This document shows, one piece after another, positions 26,416 through 36,590 of a stretch of 64,000 nt of DNA. Position numbers and translations under genes: made by a program. Location: assembly GCA_963795195.1 (NCBI GenBank), contig CAWCGU010000006.1, positions 992,001 to 1,056,000 of the forward strand, read 5' to 3'. The stretch comes from CAWCGU01 sp963795195 (GTDB taxonomy: Bacteria; Actinomycetota; Thermoleophilia; Solirubrobacterales; 70-9). The notes beneath the pieces are model-generated. The model made no database searches. It had not been told where the DNA came from and saw nothing but the letters and a program-made list of their open reading frames with translations. The stretch's first letter is position 1. The number at the start of each line of letters is the position of its first letter.

Positions 26416-28119
26416 TCAGACCTCTTGGTAAAGCGGCCCGTCGCCACCCTCGGGCGGAGTCAGGCGGCCACCCTTGGCGGTGATCGCCCCGCACTGCACG
26501 CAGTTGGACGGGGTGATGTTGACGTCGACCTCGGCAGCACCGTTCGCCAGTTGATCGTCAGGGATCTCGTAGACCTGCGCGGGACACATCGAGACCCAGG
26601 TCTGCGCAACCTCGCGCGGCACCTGGCTTTGGACGCGGATGTGGTTCGGGGCGTCGTCTCGCGTCGCGTTGCCGGAGAGGAAGACCGAGGAGAGCTTGTC
26701 GAAGATGTACTTGCCGTCCGGCTTCGGATAGTTCTTGGAGGCCTCGCCGATCGACATCGGCTCCTCGTAGTCGGGCTTTGAGAGGCGCTGCTTGTTGGGG
26801 AAGTGCCCCTGCGTAATCGTCAGCGCGCTCGCCAGCGCGCCGCCGACGAAGAAGCCCTTCGAGAAGACCTGGCGGACGTTTCGCCACTTGTACATGTCCT
26901 CGCCGATGATGCTCTTGTGGACGCGCTCGTGGTAGGCCTCGAAGTTGATCGAGTCCTGCTTGAGCGCATCGACGATCGCCTCGGCCGCGTACATGCCGGC
27001 GTGCATCGCGTAGTGGATGCCCTTGAGCTCGGGGACGTTGACCATGCCGGCGCCGTCGCCGCAGATCACCGCGCCCGGCACCGCCAGCCGGCTGGGCATC
27101 GCCCAGTAGCCGCCCGAGGGGATCGTCTTGGCGCCCCAGGCGACGCGCTCGCCGCCGTCGAGGATCTTCTTGACGAAGGGATGGGTCTTGAGCTCCTGTA
27201 GCGCGTCGTGGCAGGAGAAGGTCGCGTCGGTGTAGTCGAGGCCGACCACGAGGCCGATGCAGACCTTGTCCTCGCCCATCGGGTAGATGAAGCTGCCGCC
27301 GAACTCGTTCAGTTTGGCGCTCTTACGCAGCGGCCAGCCCATGGTGTGGATCACCCGGTCGAGCGGCTCGGAGACGGTCCAGACCTCCTTGACGCCTAGC
27401 TCCCAGCGCTGCGGCATCGCGCCCTGCAGGCCGTAGTAGTCGATCGCGGCGCCGGTCAGGTGGCCCTGGGTGCCCTCGGAGAGCACGGTCGCCTTGGCGA
27501 TCACGTCGGAGCCGGGCTCGAAGTTGCCGAGCTCCTGGCCCTCGCGTCCGCGCCCCTTGTCGCCGGAACGGATGCCCTTGACGATTCGGTCCTCGACCAA
27601 AAGCTTCGTCGCCGCCGTCTCGCTGAGGATGTAGACGCCCGCCTCCTCGGCCTTCTCGGCGAGGAAACGGCCGAGCTTGGCGACCGAGGTCACGTAGTTG
27701 CCGTGGTTTCGGAAGTTGGGCGGCATCGGCACCAGCGGCAGTGCAGCCTTCTTGGTCAGCAGGTAGACGGCGTCCTTTTGGACCTCCTGGTAGACCGGCC
27801 ACTCGGAGCGGTCGAGGTCGGGGAACAGCTCCTCGAGCGCCGATGGGCGCATGTTGGCGCCCGAGAGGAGGTGTGCGCCGGCGGTCTTGCCCTTCTCGAT
27901 GACCGCGACTGGAACCTCGCCGAGCTGTTCGGCGAGCTTCGGCTCGTCCTCGAGCAGCTGCATGATCCGGTTGGCGCAGGCGAGGCCCGCGGGGCCGGCG
28001 CCGACAATCGCGACGCCGACCTCGATGCGGTCCTCTTCAGGGTCCGTGGGAACCCCGACGAACTCCGCCGCCGGATCTACCGGCGGCGGAAATTCGGCAG
28101 GTGAGACAGGCAGGCCCAT
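26416..28119 (-). CDS. Electron transfer flavoprotein:quinone oxidoreductase (ETF-QO)
   Basis: ETF-QO passes electrons from reduced EtfAB to the membrane quinone pool, via FAD and an iron-sulfur cluster. FAD motifs: VAIVGAGPAGLACANRI at the N-terminus and CGDGAGMVNVPELKGIHYAM later. Length 567, typical. The C-terminal ferredoxin-like domain has Cys512 (SMCPAQVYE), Cys540 and Cys543 (NCVQCGAIT); the fourth Cys expected three residues further is an Ile. PEGGDGPLY at the end fits the family. It is the third gene of etfB-etfA-ETF-QO, 7 bp after etfA. A menaquinone acceptor is likely in an actinobacterium, by inference. Confidence 0.88.
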   Translation of the reverse strand: MGLPVSPAEFPPPVDPAAEFVGVPTDPEEDRIEVGVAIVGAGPAGLACANRIMQLLEDEPKLAEQLGEVPVAVIEKGKTAGAHLLSGANMRPSALEELFPDLDRSEWPVYQEVQKDAVYLLTKKAALPLVPMPPNFRNHGNYVTSVAKLGRFLAEKAEEAGVYILSETAATKLLVEDRIVKGIRSGDKGRGREGQELGNFEPGSDVIAKATVLSEGTQGHLTGAAIDYYGLQGAMPQRWELGVKEVWTVSEPLDRVIHTMGWPLRKSAKLNEFGGSFIYPMGEDKVCIGLVVGLDYTDATFSCHDALQELKTHPFVKKILDGGERVAWGAKTIPSGGYWAMPSRLAVPGAVICGDGAGMVNVPELKGIHYAMHAGMYAAEAIVDALKQDSINFEAYHERVHKSIIGEDMYKWRNVRQVFSKGFFVGGALASALTITQGHFPNKQRLSKPDYEEPMSIGEASKNYPKPDGKYIFDKLSSVFLSGNATRDDAPNHIRVQSQVPREVAQTWVSMCPAQVYEIPDDQLANGAAEVDVNITPSNCVQCGAITAKGGRLTPPEGGDGPLYQEV

Positions 28120-28126
28120 CGGGCCT

Positions 28127-29104
28127 TCAGCCGCCCTTCTTCGCCTTGATCGCCTCGGTCAGCTTCGGCATGATCTTGTGGAGATCGCCGACCACTCCGA
28201 GGTCGCAGAACTCGAAGATCGGAGCATTCTGGTCCTTGTTGATGGCCAGGATGTTCTCGGAGTTCTGCATGCCGACCTTGTGCTGGATCGCGCCGGAGAT
28301 TCCGGCGGCGAGGTAGAGCTTCGGCGCCACGGTCTTACCCGTCTGGCCGATCTGGGTCGAGTAGGGGTACCAGCCGGCGTCGACGACCGCACGGGTCGCC
28401 GCAACGGCGCCGCCCATTGCGTTGGCGAGATCCTCGGCGAGGCTGAAGTTGGCGGCCTCTCCGAGACCGCGACCGCCGCCGACGAGGATGTCTGCACCCT
28501 CGATGTCTACCTCCTCGCCGCGCTGCTCGCCGCGAGTGACCATCTTCGCCTTCGTCGACCAATCCGAGAGCTCGACGTCGACGTCGACGACCTCCGCCGT
28601 GCCGCTACCGCCCTCGGCGATATCGAAGGCGTTGAGGCGGCCGATGATGATGCCGGGTTCGCCGACGTAGCCGACGTCGACGATCGCCGAGTCCTGAAGC
28701 ACGGGCCGCTCGGAGACGAGCTTGCCGTCCTGCACCTTGACAGCCGTGACCTCCATGGTCACGCCGGCGTTCAGCCGCGCGGTCAGGCCGGCGCCGATCT
28801 CGAAACCGAGCAGGCCGCCTCCGAAGAGGGCGTAGCTGATCTCGTTCTCGCTCATCACCTTCGCCATCGCGTCGATGATCGGCTGGGCGAGCCCCTCCGG
28901 CACCGACTTGGCGCGGTAGACCTTGCCGGCGCCGTAGGCGCCGAGTCCAGCCGCCGCGTCGTCGGCGATGTCGCCGACGATCAGCGCGGCGGCCTCGCCG
29001 CCGATCTCAGAAGCCAGCTTCGAGGCCTCCGAGAGCGCGCCGAGTGAGTTCTTGTTGAAATTGCCCTCGTCGTCGTGGAGGGCGTAAACCAGGATGCCTC
29101 CCAT
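28127..29104 (-). CDS. etfA: Electron transfer flavoprotein alpha subunit
   Basis: EtfA binds the FAD that shuttles electrons from acyl-CoA dehydrogenases. The 325-residue protein has an N-terminal alpha/beta domain (ILVYALHDDEGNFNKNSLGA) and the C-terminal FAD-binding domain with VGGGRGLGEAANFSLAEDLA, YPYSTQIGQTGKTVAPKLY, AAGISGAIQHKVGMQ and AINKDQNAPIFEFCDLGVVG. Its ATG immediately follows the etfB TAA with no gap. All three genes of this group run on the minus strand. An acyl-CoA dehydrogenase partner is encoded at 52.3 kb. Confidence 0.95.
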   Translation of the reverse strand: MGGILVYALHDDEGNFNKNSLGALSEASKLASEIGGEAAALIVGDIADDAAAGLGAYGAGKVYRAKSVPEGLAQPIIDAMAKVMSENEISYALFGGGLLGFEIGAGLTARLNAGVTMEVTAVKVQDGKLVSERPVLQDSAIVDVGYVGEPGIIIGRLNAFDIAEGGSGTAEVVDVDVELSDWSTKAKMVTRGEQRGEEVDIEGADILVGGGRGLGEAANFSLAEDLANAMGGAVAATRAVVDAGWYPYSTQIGQTGKTVAPKLYLAAGISGAIQHKVGMQNSENILAINKDQNAPIFEFCDLGVVGDLHKIMPKLTEAIKAKKGG

Positions 29105-29896
29105 TTAGATCAGCTTCCTTTCGTCAAGCCAGGCGACGATCTTTTCGACCGTCTCGTTGGTGTCCTCGTCCTCGATGATCTCGCCGGCCTGCTTTGCAGG
29201 CGGCGGGTTGATCCCGAGGACCTCGGTGCGCTTGCCGGCATCGCCGACGCGGTCGGCTTCGATGCCGACGTCGCCGGTCGAACGGGTGTCCAGCGGCTTC
29301 TTCTTCGCGCCCATGATCGCCTTCAGCGACGGGTAGCGCGGCTCGTTGATCGCGTCACCGACGCTGATCACCGCCGGCAGCTCGATCGCGACGGTGTCGT
29401 ATCCGTACTCCGCCTGGCGCTCGCAGGTCAGCGAGCCCGAGGCGATGTCCATCTTGATCACCTGGGTCAGCGACGGCATCTTCAGGTGGTCCGCGACGAC
29501 GGCGCCGATCGTGTAGCACTCGCCGTCGTCGGACTGCTGGCCGAGCAACACGAGGTCAGGCTGCTCGGACTCGAGCACCTTGGCCAGCGCGTAGCCGGTG
29601 GCGGCGACGTCGGAGTTCTCGAGCGCAGCGTCGGTCAGGTGGACCGAGCGATCGGCGCCGAGGGCGACGGCCTTGTGAAGGGCGCGAACGGCGCTCTCCG
29701 GGCCCATCGTCACGGCGACGATCTCGTCCACCTCTGCGTTGCCGCCTTCGCGGACCTGCATGGCCGCCTCGAGGGCGTGGGTGTCAAACGGGTTCAGATT
29801 TTTTTCGCCAGAACGGTCCAGACGCATCGTGTTCGGGTCGATCCGCTTTTGGACCGCCGCGTCAGGCACCTCCTTGACGAGGCAACAGATCTTCAA
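29105..29896 (-). CDS. etfB: Electron transfer flavoprotein beta subunit
   Basis: EtfB binds AMP and docks to dehydrogenases. The 263-residue protein begins KICCLVKEVPDAAVQKRID and has LNPFDTHALEAAMQVRE, VAVTMGPESAVRALHKAVAL, LLGQQSDDGECYTIGAVVA and the recognition-loop end ISVGDAINEPRYPSLKAIM. The start is TTG at 29896, supported by AGGAGG eight bases upstream. It is the first gene of the operon; the 110-bp gap upstream, before the mutase small-subunit stop, should hold its promoter. Confidence 0.95.
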   Translation of the reverse strand: MKICCLVKEVPDAAVQKRIDPNTMRLDRSGEKNLNPFDTHALEAAMQVREGGNAEVDEIVAVTMGPESAVRALHKAVALGADRSVHLTDAALENSDVAATGYALAKVLESEQPDLVLLGQQSDDGECYTIGAVVADHLKMPSLTQVIKMDIASGSLTCERQAEYGYDTVAIELPAVISVGDAINEPRYPSLKAIMGAKKKPLDTRSTGDVGIEADRVGDAGKRTEVLGINPPPAKQAGEIIEDEDTNETVEKIVAWLDERKLI

Positions 29897-30006
29897 CTGA
29901 AGTCCCTCCTTGGGAGTGGGTCCGGGCGTGCCACTGGCGGCTGTCCCGGCCGATTAAGGGTGCAAGCGGCGGCCGATATTACCGGGTGTGACATCCGCTA
30001 CTCGGT

Positions 30007-30408
30007 CTAGGCGCGGGTGCCGACGGCCCCGCGGACGAACTCCACGATCGCGTCGGTCGGCGACCCTGGAGTGAAGACCTCGGCGACACCCAGCTTCTTG
30101 AGCTCGGGGATGTCGTCGGCGGGGATCGTCCCCCCCACCGTGACGACGACGTCGGTGATGCCCTGCTCCCTGAGCACCTCGACGACGCGGGGGACCAGCG
30201 TCATGTGGGCGCCGGAGAGGATCGAGAGGCCAACCGCGTCGGCGTCCTCCTGGATCACGGTCTCGGCGATCTGCTCGGGCGTCTGGTGAAGCCCGGTGTA
30301 GATCACCTCCATGCCGGCGTCGCGCAGCGCGCGGGCGATGATCTTGGCGCCGCGGTCGTGGCCGTCGAGGCCGGGCTTCGCGACTACGACTCTGATCTTC
30401 CGCTCCAT
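30007..30408 (-). CDS. Methylmalonyl-CoA mutase B12-binding (small) subunit
   Basis: A 133-residue cobalamin-binding domain on its own. Motifs: AKPGLDGHDRGAKIIARAL with the cobalt-ligand His in DGHDRG, then GLSILSGAHMTLVP and VTVGGTIPADDIPELKKLGV, and FTPGSPTDAIVEFV. The family's DxHxxG...SxL...GG pattern is complete. In this bacterium the catalytic subunit is a separate gene at 43.2-44.8 kb, which lacks a B12 domain, so the pair would form the heteromeric enzyme that turns methylmalonyl-CoA into succinyl-CoA (or a related acyl-CoA mutase). The ATG at 30408 gives the family N-terminus MERKIRVVVAK. Confidence 0.9.
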   Translation of the reverse strand: MERKIRVVVAKPGLDGHDRGAKIIARALRDAGMEVIYTGLHQTPEQIAETVIQEDADAVGLSILSGAHMTLVPRVVEVLREQGITDVVVTVGGTIPADDIPELKKLGVAEVFTPGSPTDAIVEFVRGAVGTRA

Positions 30409-30436
30409 GGCGGAGAAGCCTAGCTGCCCAATGCCC

Positions 30437-31512
30437 TCAGACCCGCGGCGCGGATGCCTCGCCCGGCAGTTCCTCCCCGGCGTCGTCGGGGCTCGCATCC
30501 GACAGCGTTGCGGAGGCGAGCTGGCCCGCGTTGAGGTTCTGCGGGTGGTGGCAGGCGGCGAGGTGGCCGTTTCCGTAGTCGACCAGCGGAGGCTCAACTT
30601 GCGAGCAGATCTCCGTCGCCCAGGGGCATCGCGTGTGGAACCGGCACCCCGACGGCGGATTCGCCGGGCTCGGCACGTCGCCCTCGATCAACAGCGGCTC
30701 GCGCGCCGCGTTCGCCTTCGGGTCCGGAATCGGCACGGCCGAGAGCAGCGCGATCGAGTACGGGTGGATCGGCTCCGCGTAGATCGCGGCGGCGGGAGCC
30801 AGTTCGACGAGCTTGCCGAGGTACATGACCGCGACCCGATCGGAGACCTGGCGCACCACGCCGAGGTCGTGGGCTACGAAAACGTAGGTCAGCGCGAACT
30901 CGTCCTGGAGGTCCTCGAGCAGGTTGATGATCTGCGCCTGGATGGACACGTCGAGCGCCGAGACCGGCTCGTCCGCAACCACGAGCTTGGGCCGCAGCGC
31001 CAGCGCCCGAGCGATACCGATGCGCTGTCTCTGGCCCCCCGAGAACTCGTGGGGGAAGCGGTTGTAGTGCTCGGCGCTTAGCCCGACCCGTTCGAGCAGG
31101 CCCTGGACCTGGCGGCGCAACTCGTCCCCACTCGCGACCTTGTTCAAGCGCAGCGGATCGCCGACGATGTGCCCGACTCGCTTGCGCGGGTTGAGCGAGG
31201 CGTAGGGGTCCTGGAAGATCATCTGCATCTCGCGTCGGATCGGCCGCATCTGACGGGCGGAGAGCCCGGCAAGCTCCTGTCCGGCGAAGCGGATCGATCC
31301 CGCGGTCGGCTCGAGCAGCTTCAGCAGCGGTGCGGCAGAGCGTCGATTTGCCGCAGCCGGATTCGCCGACCAGGCCGAGGGTCTCCCCCTCCCTGACGGT
31401 CAGGGTGACGTCGTCGAGCGCGCGCACCCGGCCGACCTCACGGTCGAGAATCACGCCCTGGGTGATCGGGAAGTGCTTGACCAGATGCTCGATCTCGAGC
31501 AGCGGAGCCGAT

Positions 31513-31523
<11 letters not shown>
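30437..31523 (-). CDS. Peptide ABC transporter ATP-binding protein (DppF type); +1 frameshift near 31333
   Basis: This is one of two ATPases of transporter 1. Walker A GESGCGKSTLCRT is in the first piece. After dropping one base near 31333 the protein goes on LKLLEPTAGSIRFAG and has the signature HEFSGGQRQRIGIARA and Walker B KLVVADEPVSALD. The C-terminal OppD/F region GCRFHTRCPWATEICSQVEP carries the Cys cluster thought to bind iron-sulfur in some relatives. Corrected length about 361. The ATG at 31523 overlaps the DppD stop by 11 bp. It is the last gene of the ten-gene transporter array. Confidence 0.87.
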
Positions 31524-32567
<1,044 letters not shown>

Positions 32568-32571
<4 letters not shown>

Positions 32572-33530
32572 TGGTAGCGCACCCGTGGGTCGAGGTACGC
32601 GTAGACGATGTCGACGATCAGATTGAAGATGACGATGAAGAAGGCCCCGAAAAGGACGATGCCCTGGATCAGCGGGAGGTCCGAGCGACCGATCGCCGAG
32701 ACCGTTTCCCTGCCGATCCCCGGGATGTTGAAGACGGTCTCGGTGAGGATCGCGTTTCCGGCCAGCAGCAGGCCGACGTCGAGGCCAAGCAGGGTCACGA
32801 TCGGGGTGATCGCGCCTCGCACTCCGTGCGCCCAGACGACGCGGCGCTCCGGCAGGCCCTTGGCACGCGCGGTCCGCACGTAGTCCTCAGCCATCGTGTC
32901 GATCAGGCTCGAGCGCAGGTAGCGCGCGTAGATCGCCGCGGTGGCGGCGGCCAGCACCATCCAGGGAAGGGCCATCGACCAGCATTTCGCCCAGAAGCTG
33001 TCCGCGTCGAGGTAACTGCCGATCCCCGGGAAGACGTGGATCTGGCCGACGTCGTCGGCGAGCAGGTAGAGGGCGACCAGCCCTAGCCAGAAGACGGGTG
33101 CCGAAATCAGCGCCAGGGTCGTGATCATCGTCGTCCGGTCGAGCAGCGAGCGCCGCTTCAGCGCGCTGATGATCCCCGTCGGAATGCCGATCGCAAGCCA
33201 GAGCACCATCGCGCCGCTGACGAGCAGGATCGTCGCCGGCAGCCGGTCGAAGATGATCTCCCTGACGGGTGTGCCGCTCTGGAAGCTGTCCCCGAAGTCG
33301 AAGTGCAGGAAGACGCCCTTCATGTACTCCCAGAACTGCACGTAGATCGGGTCGTTGAGATGCAGCTGTTCGCGGATCGCCTCGACGAGGGCCGGATTCG
33401 CCTGCTTGCCCGCGCGCAGCTTCGCCGGGTCCGCGCTCGGGAAGACGTAAAAGAGCACGAAGATGACGGCGCTGACGATGAAGAGCAGCGCCACGCACCA
33501 GAGGATCCGGCGGACGATGTAGCGGAACAT
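32568..33530 (-). CDS. Peptide ABC transporter permease (DppB type)
   Basis: A 320-residue membrane protein with about six helices. It starts FRYIVRRILWCVALLFIVS, has the DppB-type periplasmic loop (LNDPIYVQFWEYMKGVFLHF; DFGDSFQSGTPV), and the EAA loop for ATPase contact reads DYVRTARAKGLPERRVVWAH. The end is IVDIVYAYLDPRVRYQ. It lies 77 bp after the substrate-binding protein, with a strong hairpin in that gap, and overlaps the DppD gene by 4 bp. Confidence 0.92.
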
Positions 33531-33551
33531 CCCTTCTCAATTCCCGATCGG

Positions 33552-33583
33552 GGGCTCCGCCGCAAACCGCCGCGGCGGAGCCC
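33552..33583 (-). terminator. Hairpin between binding-protein and permease genes of transporter 1
   Basis: GGGCTCCGCCGC (33552-33563) pairs perfectly with GCGGCGGAGCCC (33572-33583) around an 8-base loop: a 12-bp GC-only-style stem with no U-run. It sits in the 77-bp gap between the abundant binding protein and the permease. The likely role is partial termination or protection of the 5' mRNA segment, giving more binding protein than permease. Confidence 0.65.
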
Positions 33584-33607
33584 TGCTTGTTCAGGTCGGT
33601 CGACTGC

Positions 33608-35443
33608 CTACTTCAGCGAGGTGAAGCTGAGGTCGAACAGACCGTTGAACTGGTTGATGACGCCGTTGACGTTCGGCGACTGCACGAGGATGTCGTTGTC
33701 CCAGACCCAGGGCACGACAGCCGCCTGCTCCATCGCCATCCGGTCGATCTCCGCGTACGCCTGGGCACGCTCGGCCGGATCGAGGATCAGCCGGGCATCA
33801 TCGATCGCCTCGTTGAGCGCGGGGTCGTCGACGCGGCCCCAGTTCGAGTTGTTCGACGGGTTGATCGCCGGCCCGTAGAACGGGATGTCGAAGAACGACT
33901 GCGGATCGTTGAAGTCCTTGATCCAGCCCACGTTCGGACAGACATCCGGCTGCTGGGCGGGAACCGAGCAGAACTTCGTGTACATGATCGCGTGCTCGAC
34001 GGGCTGGAAGGTAACTTCGAAGCCCAGCTCCTCGAGCTGACCCTGGAAGACCTCCGCGGTGTCGCGGCCGGGCGGCGCGTCGTCGCCGACCATCGTCACC
34101 TCGCAGTCGCCCTCGCACCTGCCGCTCTCATAGCCGGCCTTGCGCATGTACTCGGCCGCGAGCTCGGGATCACCCGTGTCGCTCGCCAGGTAGTCGAGTC
34201 CCTCGGGCGCCTCGAGACCGCCGGCTTCCTCGAAGCCGGAGATCAACGGCGGGATCATGTGGTTCATCACCGGTCCGAAGAGCTCGCCACCACGCGAGTT
34301 GCGCAGCTCCACCCGGTCGGAATTCGCGATCACCGCCTTGCGGACGTTGATGTCGTTGAACGGCTCCTGGGTCGTGTCCAGGGCGATGTAGCGGTTGCCT
34401 CCCGAGGGAGTCACCTGCATCTGACTGGCCTCGTAGTCACCCGAGGCGACGTCTTGGACAATCGTCTTCGAGGGCGGGAAGTCCCCGTTGATCTGTGACT
34501 CTCCGGTGAGGATCTTCTTCGAGGCCGAGGTCGGGTCCGCAAACCCCTCCTGGAAGGTGATCGTGTCCACGTAGGCCGGCCGGAAATCCGTCTCCGCGTC
34601 CCAGTTCGGGTTGCGGATCAGCTTGATTTCCTTGCCCGGGGTGTAGCCGACGAGCTCACCCTCGGCGTTGTTCTCGACCATGTACGGCCCGGTGAAAACG
34701 ACGTGGTCGCCGTACGTCGACGGCGTCTGGGCGTCGAACTCCTTCGCGTACTCCTCGGGAACGGGGGCGCTGAGCGGCAGCGAAAGAGCTCCGATCACGC
34801 CCTGGGCCGAAGGATCGGTCAGGTGGAAGACGATCGTCGTGTCGTCAGGCGTCTCGATGCCGCTGATGTCCGGCGCGACGGTGTCGTCCTCCTTGACCTG
34901 CTTGACCGCATCGTCGAAGCCCTCGACGTCCTGGAGGTACACCGACGTGTAGCCGTTGGGGACGCCCGGCAGCAGGGTGCGCTCGATCGCGTACTTGACG
35001 TCGGCGGTCGTCACCACGCGATCCACAGGCGGTGAGAACTTGACGCTGTCGTGGATGTTGAAGGTGATCGTCTTGCCGTCTTCGGAAACCTCCGGAGCGC
35101 TCTCCGCGAGATCCGGTGTCGGCTCAGCCACGTCGTCGGGCTCCCAGCCGACGAGACCACGCTGAGTCGCCAGCGTGACCATGTAGGTCACCTGGTAATA
35201 CGCGGCGCCGGGATCCATGTAGTCGACGTCGCCCTCGCTGAGGACGACGAGGTCCCCACCTTGCTGAGCTTCCTCCGGAGCCTCGACCACGGCCGCGAAC
35301 TCCTCGGGAATGCCGGTGGCGGCTACGGCCTCACCGCCTCCGTCACCTCCGCTGTCATCACTGTCTCCACACGCGCTGGCGCCGAGAGTCAGCGCGAATG
35401 CCGCGCCGACCGACACCAGGAACCTGAGCTGCTTGGGTCGCAT
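33608..35443 (-). CDS. Peptide ABC transporter substrate-binding lipoprotein
   Basis: SBP family 5 (cluster C) binding protein of transporter 1. The lipobox LGASAC (Cys about residue 25) follows a signal sequence (RFLVSVGAAFALTLG) and is followed by an acidic Ser/Gly linker. Family motifs: DYMDPGAAYYQVTYMVTLAT, FNIHDSVKFSPPVDRVVTTA, DVKYAIERTLLPGVPNGYTS and NDINVRKAVIANSDRVEL. Mature protein is anchored outside the membrane. The ATG at 35443 is chosen because it puts the Lys/Arg-rich signal start first. 611 residues, somewhat longer than DppA. Cognate permeases lie on both sides. Confidence 0.88.
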   Translation of the reverse strand: MRPKQLRFLVSVGAAFALTLGASACGDSDDSGGDGGGEAVAATGIPEEFAAVVEAPEEAQQGGDLVVLSEGDVDYMDPGAAYYQVTYMVTLATQRGLVGWEPDDVAEPTPDLAESAPEVSEDGKTITFNIHDSVKFSPPVDRVVTTADVKYAIERTLLPGVPNGYTSVYLQDVEGFDDAVKQVKEDDTVAPDISGIETPDDTTIVFHLTDPSAQGVIGALSLPLSAPVPEEYAKEFDAQTPSTYGDHVVFTGPYMVENNAEGELVGYTPGKEIKLIRNPNWDAETDFRPAYVDTITFQEGFADPTSASKKILTGESQINGDFPPSKTIVQDVASGDYEASQMQVTPSGGNRYIALDTTQEPFNDINVRKAVIANSDRVELRNSRGGELFGPVMNHMIPPLISGFEEAGGLEAPEGLDYLASDTGDPELAAEYMRKAGYESGRCEGDCEVTMVGDDAPPGRDTAEVFQGQLEELGFEVTFQPVEHAIMYTKFCSVPAQQPDVCPNVGWIKDFNDPQSFFDIPFYGPAINPSNNSNWGRVDDPALNEAIDDARLILDPAERAQAYAEIDRMAMEQAAVVPWVWDNDILVQSPNVNGVINQFNGLFDLSFTSLK

Positions 35444-35481
35444 CCTTAGTCCTTTCCGGTCACTTGAGTCCATTTACGAGG

Positions 35482-36555
35482 TCACTGAGAAAGAGCTTCT
35501 TTGGGCTCGCGCCGAGCTTCTTTGGGCTTGCTCCTGCGCCTGCTGCGGTCGGCCTTGGGGTCGAGAGCATCCTGCATGGCGTCGCCGACGAGGTTGAAAG
35601 CGAGCACGGTGAACAGCAGCGCCAACCCCGGGAAGAGCATGTACCACCAGTAGGTGCTGAAGTCCGAGGTGGCGTCCGCGATCATCTGGCCCCAGCTCGG
35701 CTGGCCCGTCACCCCGACGCCGAGGAAGGAGAGGGCGGCCTCGTAGAGGATCACCTGGGGCACCAGGATCGAGGCGTAGACGATGATCGGTGCGACCAGG
35801 TTCGGCAGGATCTCCCTGAAGATGATCTGGGGGTGGGAAGCGCCCACCGAGCGAGCCGACTCGACGAACTCCTTCTCACGCAGCGAGAGCGTCTGGCCGC
35901 GCACGATTCTCGCCATGAAGGTCCAGCTCGTAAAGGCGATCACGAAGATGACCACGCCCAATCCCGGCTTGATCAGGCCGCCGAGGCAGCCCCCGGTCGC
36001 CTTCGCGCCCTCCTCAGAGCTGGTGAACGTACACGCCGCGGCGAGGCCGATAGCCAGCATCAGGTAGGGGATCGCCAGCAGCACATCCACCGTCCGCGAG
36101 ACGATCGTGTCGATCCAGCCCCTGAAGTAGCCGGCGAACAAGCCGCTGATCGCCCCGAAAACCGTCGCAATGGTAGTCGCCGCGAAGGCCACGATCAGCG
36201 ACACCCGGGTGCCGTAGATGGTGCGGCTGAAGACGTCGCGTCCGTCGTCGTCCACCCCGAAGAAATGATCGGACGACGGCCCCGTCGCGGTTGCATAGAG
36301 CGGGTTAAGCGCGGCCTGGTCTCGGAATTCCGGGTCCGGCGCCCCGAACGCCTTGACCACCAGCGGAGCGAAGATCGCGACCAGCACCAGCAGCACGAGG
36401 AAGCCGAGCGCAAAGAGCGCCAGGCGGTCGCCGCGAAAGCGCCTCCAGAACAGCTGCCACGGAGAACGAGCACTGATGTCGAGCGGCCCGAACCCGGCGA
36501 GTTCGGCGCCTGCCCCGACGGCGACCGGCTGTTCGGGAACGTCAATGGATGCCAC
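35482..36555 (-). CDS. Peptide ABC transporter permease (DppC type)
   Basis: 357 residues with an N-terminal cytoplasmic stretch, then LFALGFLVLLVLVAIFAPLV, the DppC loop HFFGVDDDGRDVFSRTIYGT, and the EAA loop EFVESARSVGASHPQIIFRE. An insert with three Cys (AAACTFTSSEEGAKATGGCL) lies between helices. The GTG at 36555 is preferred to the TTG at 36594, since the latter would overlap the previous gene's stop and adds a low-complexity start. It follows the second transporter's last ATPase by 35 bp, so the two transporters may share a transcript. A repeated Lys-Glu/Arg tail ends the protein. Confidence 0.88.
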   Translation of the reverse strand: MASIDVPEQPVAVGAGAELAGFGPLDISARSPWQLFWRRFRGDRLALFALGFLVLLVLVAIFAPLVVKAFGAPDPEFRDQAALNPLYATATGPSSDHFFGVDDDGRDVFSRTIYGTRVSLIVAFAATTIATVFGAISGLFAGYFRGWIDTIVSRTVDVLLAIPYLMLAIGLAAACTFTSSEEGAKATGGCLGGLIKPGLGVVIFVIAFTSWTFMARIVRGQTLSLREKEFVESARSVGASHPQIIFREILPNLVAPIIVYASILVPQVILYEAALSFLGVGVTGQPSWGQMIADATSDFSTYWWYMLFPGLALLFTVLAFNLVGDAMQDALDPKADRSRRRSKPKEARREPKEALSQ

Positions 36556-36590
36556 TGGCTTAGCGCAACTTACCCCGGGTTGGGGACATG

